64,000 nucleotides of DNA, taken from Adenanthera pavonina. Taxonomy: Eukaryota > Streptophyta > Magnoliopsida > Fabales > Fabaceae. Of the stretch, positions 56,797 through 64,000 are shown in pieces. The notes below the pieces were generated by a model. That model had not been told where the DNA came from and made no database searches. It was given only the letters and a program-made list of their open reading frames with translations. How positions within the stretch are numbered: the stretch's first letter is position 1; the number at the start of each line of letters is the position of its first letter. The stretch spans positions 25,525,501 through 25,589,500 of the forward strand of contig JAIVEN010000015.1 in assembly GCA_026686845.1 (NCBI GenBank), in the 5' to 3' direction. The translations under genes were made by a program, and so were the position numbers.

Positions 56797-58980
56797 TCAC
56801 TTCTTCTTTGGCTTAGACTTCTTGCTGTATGTCTTTCCTTTCCCAGAGGATTCAGCAGATTTTCCAGCTTGCTTGGCCCCAGTTCCAGTTTGCTTTATCT
56901 TCTCCCCCTTTTTGGCATCATCAGTAAGCCCAATAAAATCCATTGGGGGAGGAATCTGAGAAATAGGTACAGCATGAAGAGGGACAGGAGCAAAAGAAAT
57001 CTCTGGCTGAACTGGTGCAGGAGGCTCAGGGCTAGGTTCTTCATCATCAGAGACCTCAAGCAGCTCTTGCATTTCCTGCCTGGAAAGAGCCAGTCGAGCT
57101 CTCTGTTCCTCTGATAGCCCATAAGCAGCAAGAGAAGATGAGGCTTTTTGAGCAGGAGGAAACATTTCTTCAAGCCTTTGCCTTTGAGCTTGCAGGAGAG
57201 CATTGTGAGCAAAAGCTTCATAATCAATAACAGGCACAATGCTCCTTTCCTCATTGAGTGCAGCTTGCAGAAATGGTGAAGCAGATATGGATGCTACTAG
57301 CTGCTCAACTTGCTCAGACTCTTGGATGGAAAGGATAGAGTCTTGTCCAACTGCTTTATTAGGTTTAAGAGGGCTAGATTCCTGCAGACCCTCTTCCTCT
57401 ATGCCGTAGTCCAGGGGTGGACCAGGACCTACCTCATTGTTGGAGGCCTTTGGAGTGCCAGCAGGTTCAGGGATAGGAGAATCCAACTCAAAAGGACTTG
57501 GAGGCACAGGAGATGGAGACAGAGTAGGTTCAGGAATACCAGGCTGAGGTGGAGCTGAAGTGGAAGGAATAGCATTTCTGATTTCTTCATAAGCATCAGC
57601 TACCACCTTCATATTCACAGACAACTGATGGATCTGATCTTGTAGATGAGCAAATTTGGCATTTTGCTCATCCCTAATGCTGAGAATGAGTGTTGACAGA
57701 CTGTCAAACAACTCAGTGACCTTTGTTGGCTTGACTCGTGAGGAGGGAGTGGAAGGAGGGTGTGTAGGCCTGGATGGAGATGGAATAGGCTGAGAAGGCT
57801 GAGGTACAGATCTGCCAGGGGCCTCAGAGGTGCCTTCTTGTTGGAGGGATGCATCAGCAGCATAGAACAAGTCTTCAGATTTCCCTGCTCCCTTTCCAAC
57901 CCAATGACCTTCATCTCTTTCAATGCCCATCCTTTGCAGTTCTTCCTCTTTGAATGCCTCAGTGAGTTTCCCTTTCCCCTTTTCAATGTGTTGAATCCTA
58001 GCATGCTGCAGGATTCTTGAAATAATTGCTGCATAGGGGAGTGTGGAATCTTTCCTCTGATCTCTTGCCTTTATCATTCATTGGAGGATGTTATGACCCA
58101 TATTAAGAAGCTTCTCACGAATGATAGCAGTCATCACATGAGCCTCTGCCCTTGTTATCAAGTTGAAGCTGCCACCCTTGTTGAATATAATCCTGGACAC
58201 TATGTAGTGCAGGATCCTTACTTGTACACTTAGGTCTGTGGGCTTCAACAGATTTATTGTAGGCCTGTTCTCCCTTCTTCTGAATACGGTGTCCAAGATG
58301 GTGCTTTCTTTGTAGTTCAGAAAGGAGCCACCTTCTTCATCAGCTGTGCTAGCCTCATCCATGTATCCAGAGGCTGTGATGTCAATTTTCAGCCCATCTT
58401 GTCCTGGGATTTCCAGCACCTCATTGATTGTTTCATCAGCAAGCCAAATGGTCCTTGATCTCAAGGTGACCTCCCATTTCCTTTTCTTGCTGTTATATTG
58501 CAGAGAGGCATACCAAGTCTTCACTACCTCATCATCATATTTTTCAGCAATTTCCAATAAATTCTTATATCTTAACAACCATATTCCAGCATCAAAGTTG
58601 TGAGATATTAAGAATTGTTCCATATTCACACAGTGAGGCTTTATTACCTTCTTGCTGGAAAACTTGGTAGAATACTCTTCTTGAATCTCAGGAGTGCTCC
58701 ATAGTGGCAGTGTAGTAAGCTTATATTCTCCAGATTGAGTAGAAGAAGAGGAAGCCACCGCAGCAGTATCAGCCGAAGGAACTGCAGATTTTGATGATGA
58801 GGGACCAGTTTTCTGGGATTCTACCTTGGATGATGATTTTTGGCGTTTAGAAGGAGTAGCTTTACTGGGCTCGGCCTTTCTCTTGGATTTCTCTCCTTCC
58901 TTTGTAGCATATTGAGATTTGACCGTTCTTTTTGGCCGAGTTCCAGCTTGTCCTGCTCCAGGATTTTTTACTCTCGCCAT
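56797..58980 (-). pseudogene. Sire-4 env-position ORF (one internal TGA)
   Basis: A single 728-codon frame from ATG 58980 (MARVKNPGAGQAG) to the stop at 56797, broken only by TGA at 58080-58078. Layout: a Lys/Ser-rich basic start (about 1-80); a folded region about 95-350 (HCVNMEQFLISHNFDAG, RTIWLADETINEVLEIPGQ, SVQVRILHYIVSRIIFNKG); a Pro-rich low-complexity middle; a Glu/Gln-rich, possibly helical part (about 510-640); and a Lys-rich end (KKSKPKKK). The central region resembles a plant transposon-associated domain often labelled envelope-like. I see no signal peptide or membrane helix, so an envelope role is doubtful; nucleic-acid binding suits the basic ends better. Sire-3 has a homologue. 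Confidence 0.75.
56900..56913 (-). repeat. Polypurine-tract copy inside the env-position ORF
   Basis: The minus strand reads AAAAAGGGGGAGAA and encodes part of AKKGEKIK. The preceding GATGATGCC resembles the CATCATC before the true PPT, so the copy includes some flank. Confidence 0.7.
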
Positions 58981-59772
58981 TTTTAGGTTGAATGATGCAG
59001 AATGTGGCTGAGAATAGATTTAAGGGATGCGAAAGGAAGTTTAATCGGTGAAGAATGACGGTTTTTGGGTAGGAGTTAAGAGGATTGAAGAAAGAATCAG
59101 AACAGACTTAGAGAGGTTACAAATAGGGTTGCGTCTGTTCTGGAAAACCATCGGTTTTAACGTATGTAACCGTCTGACAGACAAATTTTGAGGGGTCAAA
59201 ATTCGAACTTCGGGCAGTTACAAGTTAAATCATTCAGCAAAGCTTACTGACAGATGAATTTTCATCTGAAAGTTCATCTGACAGAGGCTTGGAGCAAGCA
59301 GTATATGCACAACAGACGAATTTTGTTTCAACAAAGTTCGAATGTTGGAGAGAAAACAACAACAACAATCAAAACTACACCCGATAGACGAATTAAGCAT
59401 GCAGAGCATCATCTTACAAGCATTCAGCATGAAAAACGTGATTCAACAGACGAATATTGAACTGTAAATTTGAATTTTTCAACTTTTGTAAAGGTTGTCC
59501 AATAGTTGAATGTTAAGTAGTGATGATTCACATATCAGTGATGGACAATCATATTTTTGAAAATTTTGTTCTTGAAAATTCGAACTTCCATATTCAACAG
59601 ACGAATTTCGAGGCATTAGTGAGAACTGGTCCAAAGTATAACAAGTCGAAGTTCGTCTGTTAGTCACTTAAAATTCGAATGTTGACCACGTTGACCAGTA
59701 TAAAAACACAGCTTATGAAGAAACATACGTTTAACATCACTTCAAATAAAAGTATCATCATTAAGAACTTAC
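58981..59772 (-). other. Spacer between post-pol exon and env-position ORF (putative intron 2)
   Basis: On the minus strand it begins at the donor-like GTAAGTT (59772). It ends near an acceptor-like TATTCTCAG (AG 59009-59008), 27 nt before the ATG. It is rich in the LTR words CAGACGAATTT and AAAATTCGAA (59160-59690) though it is not LTR. No coding frame. Confidence 0.4.
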
Positions 59773-59882
59773 AGAATGGATCCAGAACATAAGATTTTCA
59801 TTGTTTACTTCATTTTCTGGCTGTTCCATTCTGATATGCTCCAATCTTCAAGAGTATAGCCATTTAGTCTTGTGAGGAGCAC
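59773..59882 (-). other. Putative 110-nt post-pol exon (Sire-4)
   Basis: On the minus strand, GTAAGTT overlaps the RNase H stop codon (GT 59975-59974). A GGTGCAG acceptor-like site (AG 59884-59883) closes a 93-nt putative intron. The 110-nt exon ends at CTGTAAGTT (GT 59772-59771). The same arrangement appears in Sire-2 and (right part) Sire-1. Splicing pol to it would replace the stop with about six codons and a new stop, so its likelier use is as a leader exon for the env-position ORF. Confidence 0.45.
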
Positions 59883-59971
59883 CTGCACCTTAAATCAAAC
59901 ACCCTCCGATGCTGAAGTTAGAATTGATTTTAAGATTTAAAACTCTAAAAAGAGAATTTTATACGAATAAC

Positions 59972-61534
59972 TTACAATTCATTGGGATTTACCATTCCCA
60001 ATTCTCTTCTTATTTTGCAATGCCTGTCTTCTGGTAGAGGTTTGGTGAGTATATCAGCTACTTGATCCTCTGTTGGGATGTATTCCAGCTTAACTTCTTC
60101 TTTCAGAACGTGATCTCTTATGAAGTGATGCCTAACCTCAATATGTTTCGTCCTCGAGTGCATGACAGGATTCTTAGTGATATTTATGGCACTTTGATTA
60201 TCACACATGATGGGTATCTCCTTCATTTTAACCTCAAGATCCTCTAGCTGCTGCTTTATCCAGATGACTTGGGCACAGCAATTTCCAGCTGCAACATACT
60301 CAGCTTCTGCAGTGGATAGAGCTACACTGTTTTGCTTTTTGCTGAACCATGAAACCAGGGATCCTCCAAGAAACTGACAAGTTCCACTTGTGCTTTTTCT
60401 GTCAGTTTTGGATCCTGCAAAATCAGCATCAGTGTATCCTTTGAGATCTTCTCCATTGCCTTTTGGATACCAAAGACCCATCTGTGATGTTCCAATAAGA
60501 TATCTGAAAATTCTTTTCACAGCTGTTGCATGGGTCTCTTTGGGGCATGATTGGAACCTTGCACACATACAGACACTGAACATAATGTCAGGTCTGCTGG
60601 CAGTTAAGTACAGCAGGGATCCAATCATTCTTCTGTACTGAGTAATGTCAAACATCTTCCCATTCTCATCCATGTCCAGTTTGGTTGCAGTAGCCATAGG
60701 TGTTCCCATTGACTTGGCATTCTCCATTCCAAACCTTTTTAGCAGCTCTTTCAGATACTTGGATTGGCTGAAGAAGATGCCCTCATCTCGCTGTCTGATT
60801 TGCAGTCCAAGGAAGAAATTGAGTTCACCCATCATAGACATCTCGAATTCTCCCTGCATTAGCTCAGAAAATTTCTTGCAAAGAGCCTCATTAGTAGCAC
60901 CAAAAATAATATCATCAACATAAATTTGAACAATTAGTAAATCTTTATTTTCTTTCTTAGTAAATAAGGTTGTGTCAACTTTGCCTCTATTGAATCCCTT
61001 TTTACTTAGAAAATTGCTCAATCTTTCATACCATGCTCTAGGGGCTTGTTTTAATCCATAAAGAGCTTTCTTCAGTTTATAGACATGGTTTGGTTTTGTA
61101 GAATCCTCAAAACCTGGAGGTTGATCTACATAAACCTCTTCCATGATATATCCATTCAGAAAGGCACTTTTTACATCCATTTGATATAGCAAAATATTTT
61201 TCATGCATGCATAAGCCAGCAGTATTCTTATAGCCTCTAGTCTAGCTACTGGTGCAAAGGTTTCTTCAAAATCAATGCCTTCTTCCTGATTATACCCTTT
61301 AGCAACTAGTCTAGCTTTATTTCTAATTATTGTTCCAGATTCATCAAGTTTATTTCTAAAAACCCATTTGGTACCAATAACAGGATGATTTTTGGGTCTT
61401 GGAACTAAATCCCAGACTTGATTTCTTTCAAACTGATTTAGTTCTTCTTGCATAGCCAAAATCCAGTAATCATCAGTTAAGGCTTCTTCAGCACATTTGG
61501 GTTCAATTTGAGAAATAAAAGCACAGTTCAACAT
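59972..61534 (-). CDS. Sire-4 reverse transcriptase-RNase H
   Basis: Intact 520-residue second half of pol. It copies genomic RNA into DNA and removes the RNA strand in the cytoplasmic particle. RT is about 20-270, with KWVFRNKLDESG, Asp120 in QMDVKSAFLNG and the catalytic YVDD at 205-208. Connection includes MGTPMATATKLD and SRPDIMFSVCMCARFQSC (about 277-330). RNase H is about 365-500, with acids at Asp369 (TDAD), Glu410 (STAEAEY), Asp445 (CDNQSA) and Asp494 (VADILTK). It is in the same frame as PR-INT, split only by TAG at 61549-61547, so the listed start is formal. In Sire-2 that position is a Gln codon. The stop overlaps a donor-like GTAAGT. Confidence 0.93.
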   Translation of the reverse strand: MLNCAFISQIEPKCAEEALTDDYWILAMQEELNQFERNQVWDLVPRPKNHPVIGTKWVFRNKLDESGTIIRNKARLVAKGYNQEEGIDFEETFAPVARLEAIRILLAYACMKNILLYQMDVKSAFLNGYIMEEVYVDQPPGFEDSTKPNHVYKLKKALYGLKQAPRAWYERLSNFLSKKGFNRGKVDTTLFTKKENKDLLIVQIYVDDIIFGATNEALCKKFSELMQGEFEMSMMGELNFFLGLQIRQRDEGIFFSQSKYLKELLKRFGMENAKSMGTPMATATKLDMDENGKMFDITQYRRMIGSLLYLTASRPDIMFSVCMCARFQSCPKETHATAVKRIFRYLIGTSQMGLWYPKGNGEDLKGYTDADFAGSKTDRKSTSGTCQFLGGSLVSWFSKKQNSVALSTAEAEYVAAGNCCAQVIWIKQQLEDLEVKMKEIPIMCDNQSAINITKNPVMHSRTKHIEVRHHFIRDHVLKEEVKLEYIPTEDQVADILTKPLPEDRHCKIRRELGMVNPNEL

Positions 61535-61546
61535 TTGATCCCTTAA

Positions 61547-63100
61547 CTATTTTCTGGTTTTGACTCTCTCTTGAACATTTCCTATCACTTGATCAATAGG
61601 GTGAATCCTTTGATATCTCCAAGCTCTAGGGAGTTCTTGAGATGTTTCTTCATTATTTTCATCAAACTCTTGCTCCTGGATATCTTCGTCTACGTTAACA
61701 GATTCAGATATCTTTGGAGGTTCAGTTCTGCTATTATCAGAAATGCCCAGTTTTTCAAAGTTGAAAGCAAGATCATCCTTATAGGTAATATGTTTTGAAA
61801 CAATTTCATTTTCAATGAAAACCACATGCACAGATTCTTCTACCACATTTGATCTTTTATTATAAATTCTATAGGCCTTACTTCTACTGGAATAGCCCAG
61901 AAATATACCTTCATCTGATTTGGCATCAAACTTACCCAGATTTTCTTTTCCGTTGTTATGGACGAAGCATTTGCATCCGAACACATGGAGATGGGACAGA
62001 TTTGGCTTTCTCCCCTTGTACAGCTCGTATGGAGTCTTTCCAAGGATGGGTCTGATGTAGGCTCTGTTAATGATGTAACTTGCTGTGTTTACTGCATCAG
62101 CCCAGAACACTTGAGAAAGATCCTTCTCATTCAGCATAGCTCTAGCCATCTCTCCAATGGTTCTGTTCTTCCTTTCTACCACTCCATTTTGTTGAAGAGT
62201 TCTTGGTGCTGAGAAGTTGTGGTCAATCCCATGCTCACTGCAGTACTCCAGGAAGTATGCATTTTCAAATTCTCCTCCATGATCTGACCTGATAGACACA
62301 ATAGAAATACCTTTCTCATTTTGCACTTTCTTAGCTAAGGTTACAAATGCATCAAAGGTATCACTTTTAGAGGAAAGGAATAATGTCCAAGTGAATCTAG
62401 AATAATCATCTATAATTACGAGCACATACAGATTACCACCAAGACTCTTTACCCTAGAAGGTCCAATTAAGTCCATATGCAGCAATTCAAGTGGTCTAGT
62501 TGTGGTAACTACATTTTTAGATTTGAATGAAGATTTAGTTTGTTTTCCTCTTAAGCATGCATCACATTCTTTATCCTTTTCAAAAGATATTTTTGGCAAA
62601 CCAGTAACTAGCTCATTTTTAACCAGTTTAGACAATTGATTCATATTGACATGAGCTAATCTCCTATGCCATAACCAACTCTCATTATTCTGACTGATTA
62701 AGCATACAGAATCTAAGGGAGGAAGTTCATCAAGGTCAATAGTATAGCAGTTACCATCCCTTTGAGCTTTGAGGATTACTTTGTGATCACTTTTTCTGAT
62801 GACCAGGCAAAACTTTGAGTCAAACAGCACCCAGTTTCCTTTGTCACACGTCTGACTAACGCTTAGCAAGTTGTGGTTGAGGCCAATCACAAACAGCACC
62901 TCTTCAATGGATGTTTCAGGATTTTTGCCCACAATGCCAATACCAATAATTTTACCATATTGATCACCTCCAAAGGTCACTTTTCCTCCTTTCTTGTCTC
63001 TAAGGGTGATGAACTTCTCCTTATCACCAGTCATGTGACTTGAGCAGGCACTGTCCATATACCATTTGTTGCTTTTCTTAGCTGTGAGACAGACCTGCAA
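61547..63100 (-). CDS. Sire-4 protease-integrase
   Basis: 517 residues in one frame. Protease: WYMDSACSSHMTGD with Asp16; DSA replaces the usual DSG/DTG, as it also does in Sire-2. GAG-pre-integrase zinc finger: His145, His150, Cys179, Cys182 (WLWHRRLAHVNMNQL...CDACLRG). Integrase core: Asp210 (LLHMDLIGP), Asp273 (IRSDHGGEFEN), Glu309 (NGVVERKNRT), with exactly 35 residues between the last two, the D,D35E pattern. The C-terminal part has LGKTPYELYKGRKPNLSHLHVFG. The frame opens without ATG, just after ATTATTTTGCAG. It lies in the -1 frame relative to gag and probably needs frameshifting or splicing to be made. It ends at TAG 61549-61547. Confidence 0.92.
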   Translation of the reverse strand: MQVCLTAKKSNKWYMDSACSSHMTGDKEKFITLRDKKGGKVTFGGDQYGKIIGIGIVGKNPETSIEEVLFVIGLNHNLLSVSQTCDKGNWVLFDSKFCLVIRKSDHKVILKAQRDGNCYTIDLDELPPLDSVCLISQNNESWLWHRRLAHVNMNQLSKLVKNELVTGLPKISFEKDKECDACLRGKQTKSSFKSKNVVTTTRPLELLHMDLIGPSRVKSLGGNLYVLVIIDDYSRFTWTLFLSSKSDTFDAFVTLAKKVQNEKGISIVSIRSDHGGEFENAYFLEYCSEHGIDHNFSAPRTLQQNGVVERKNRTIGEMARAMLNEKDLSQVFWADAVNTASYIINRAYIRPILGKTPYELYKGRKPNLSHLHVFGCKCFVHNNGKENLGKFDAKSDEGIFLGYSSRSKAYRIYNKRSNVVEESVHVVFIENEIVSKHITYKDDLAFNFEKLGISDNSRTEPPKISESVNVDEDIQEQEFDENNEETSQELPRAWRYQRIHPIDQVIGNVQERVKTRK

Positions 63101-63129
63101 AATAATGTTTATGTTTTCCTTTTAGGTAC

Positions 63130-64000
63130 CTATATTTGCTTGGGTCCTTTTTGGTTAGTAGATCTTTCCCTAGATGCAGATGCAACTCTGGGAACCCATT
63201 CAACTTTCCTGCTAAGTCTATTTTTCTTTAAAATACAGGAACTGGAAATGTGTCCCTTTTTGTTGCAGAAATGACAGGTAGTGAAGGGACTACTAGATTG
63301 AGAGGCAGGAAGAAAACAATGCAGGTAATACTTCTGTTTAGCATACCTTGGTTGATTATATGTTTCAATGTGAGGTGATGCATTATCTTTCTTTTTATTA
63401 TTCTTAGCATGCACAAAATGTCTCATATATGAATTCTGATTTTCCTTCCTAATCTTTTCTTTGACAGCACATGGATCATAGCCAAGACCAGCTTTTCCTT
63501 GTGAAATTCTTTGGCTCCCCATCAAGGCAAACAACATATCTTTACCTCTAGTAAGCCTAGACATGCTTTTAACTAAGTAATCATTAGTTTGCTTAAGTTC
63601 AGTGCATGAAGTACAGCAAACAGATTCAGCAGTAGGTAAAGAATTAATTTCAGAGATTGTGCTTTGTGATTCTAGTTTGTTTATCTTTTTCTTTGCCAGT
63701 TTTAGTTCTTTAGCGATTTTAATGAAATCATCATGAAGCTCATGAAATGCATCCAGTAATTCAGAATAGGAAGGTTCAGATTCATATACCTCTTCTTCCT
63801 GATCACTGCTGCATGAGGGAGTGGCTTCTTCAGAAGCAAGTGCCATCAGACAAATGTTGGCAATCTCATCTTCATCTTCTTCTTCCTCATCTGAACTATT
63901 TCCCCATATGGATGAGATGTAGGCTTTCTTCCTCTTCCCTTTGTCAGTAGCTTTCTTTTCCCTTTCTTGCTTCTTGAGGAATTGGGGGCAGTCCCACTTT
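63130..64000 (-). CDS. Sire-4 gag, C-terminal part (cut by window edge)
   Basis: Open from the right edge to TAG 63132-63130. It starts inside the first CCHC knuckle (last residues KWDCPQF; Sire-2 shows HIKWECP). Next come a Lys-rich linker, an acidic SSIWGNSSDEEEEDEDE stretch, a coiled-coil-like segment (ELKLAKKKINKLESQ), then GLGYDPCAVKEK and the second knuckle CHFCNKKGHISSSC. The end is KQI then TAG, where Sire-2 has Trp and six more residues, so the stop costs only a few codons. Particle-forming and RNA-binding protein of the element. The N-terminal UBN2 domain and ATG lie outside. Confidence 0.88.
   Translation of the reverse strand, partial: KWDCPQFLKKQEREKKATDKGKRKKAYISSIWGNSSDEEEEDEDEIANICLMALASEEATPSCSSDQEEEVYESEPSYSELLDAFHELHDDFIKIAKELKLAKKKINKLESQSTISEINSLPTAESVCCTSCTELKQTNDYLVKSMSRLTRGKDMLFALMGSQRISQGKAGLGYDPCAVKEKIRKENQNSYMRHFVHAKNNKKKDNASPHIETYNQPRYAKQKYYLHCFLPASQSSSPFTTCHFCNKKGHISSSCILKKNRLSRKVEWVPRVASASRERSTNQKGPKQI

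Larger units (their letters stand above)
54567..64000 (-). mobile_element. Sire-4: near-intact Sirevirus-like copia element (right end outside window)
   Basis: Reverse strand. From right to left: gag (cut by the window edge), PR-INT, RT-RH, post-pol exon, env-position ORF, PPT, 3' LTR. Each block is one long frame interrupted by only one stop at most: TAG in gag (63132-63130), TAG in pol (61549-61547), TGA in the env-position ORF (58080-58078). This order, with an ORF after RNase H and a 1.9-kb LTR, is that of the Sirevirus (SIRE/Maximus) lineage of Ty1/copia. The left 5-bp flank is ATAAG; the matching flank is outside. Confidence 0.92.

Noticed and set aside
56716..57114. Plus-strand frames of 80-130 codons across 56716-58603
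   Set aside because: They are shadows on the opposite strand of the long env-position ORF.
56797..58980. Calling the Sire-4 3' ORF an envelope glycoprotein
   Set aside because: Position alone suggests it. I see no signal peptide, membrane helix or other envelope feature.

Overview
The window reads as heterochromatic intergenic DNA from a flowering plant nuclear genome, probably a eudicot. I see no host gene, no rRNA or tRNA gene and no CRISPR. Nearly all recognisable coding sequence belongs to retrotransposons: Ty1/copia gag-pol ORFs, a LINE relic, long LTRs primed by initiator-methionine tRNA, and MITE or foldback DNA. The species cannot be named from the sequence.

Layout: (1) 1-6214, an old reverse-strand Sirevirus-like copia element (Sire-1). 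It keeps only gag, PBS, 5' LTR and the post-pol tail, and a solo LTR sits inside it at 302-2160 (TSD AGTTT). (2) 7286-9008, a second solo LTR of the same family (TSD CAATC). (3) 9320-10690, a LINE fragment. (4) About 10930-14590, a probable Tat/Ogre-type Gypsy LTR relic with internal tandem repeats. (5) 14590-18155, old intergenic DNA with a Stowaway-like MITE, a foldback element and microsatellites. (6) 18156-25138, Sire-2, a broken reverse-strand Sirevirus with gag, PR-INT, RT-RH and one LTR. (7) 25139-45983, a three-level nest. A Gypsy-type LTR (F) is split by a copia element (D, 26202-45011, TSD TTTTG). D's left LTR is in turn split by a young 10.1-kb LARD-like non-autonomous element (G, 27166-37279, TSD CATTG). 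(8) 45984-50577, Sire-3 on the forward strand, in the order env-position ORF, LTR, PBS, gag. (9) 50578-54566, the LTR and leader of another element (I), holding a solo LTR (J) related to G. (10) 54567-64000, Sire-4, a reverse-strand Sirevirus close to intact. It has LTR, PPT, env-position ORF, RT-RH, PR-INT and gag, and gag runs off the right edge.

How the parts work together: in Sire-4, gag forms the particle. Protease, integrase, RT and RNase H copy and insert the element from the PBS and PPT. A 3' ORF of unknown role follows pol. The most interesting signals are outside the proteins. First, a splice-site-bounded exon of 107-110 nt lies just after pol in three diverged elements. Second, U3 regions carry dense palindrome arrays, and the palindrome differs between subfamilies (AAATTCGAATTT versus GGTTATGCGGATAACC). 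Third, the polypurine tract is present in several copies at the 3' end. Fourth, gag and pol show the same reading-frame offset in two elements.
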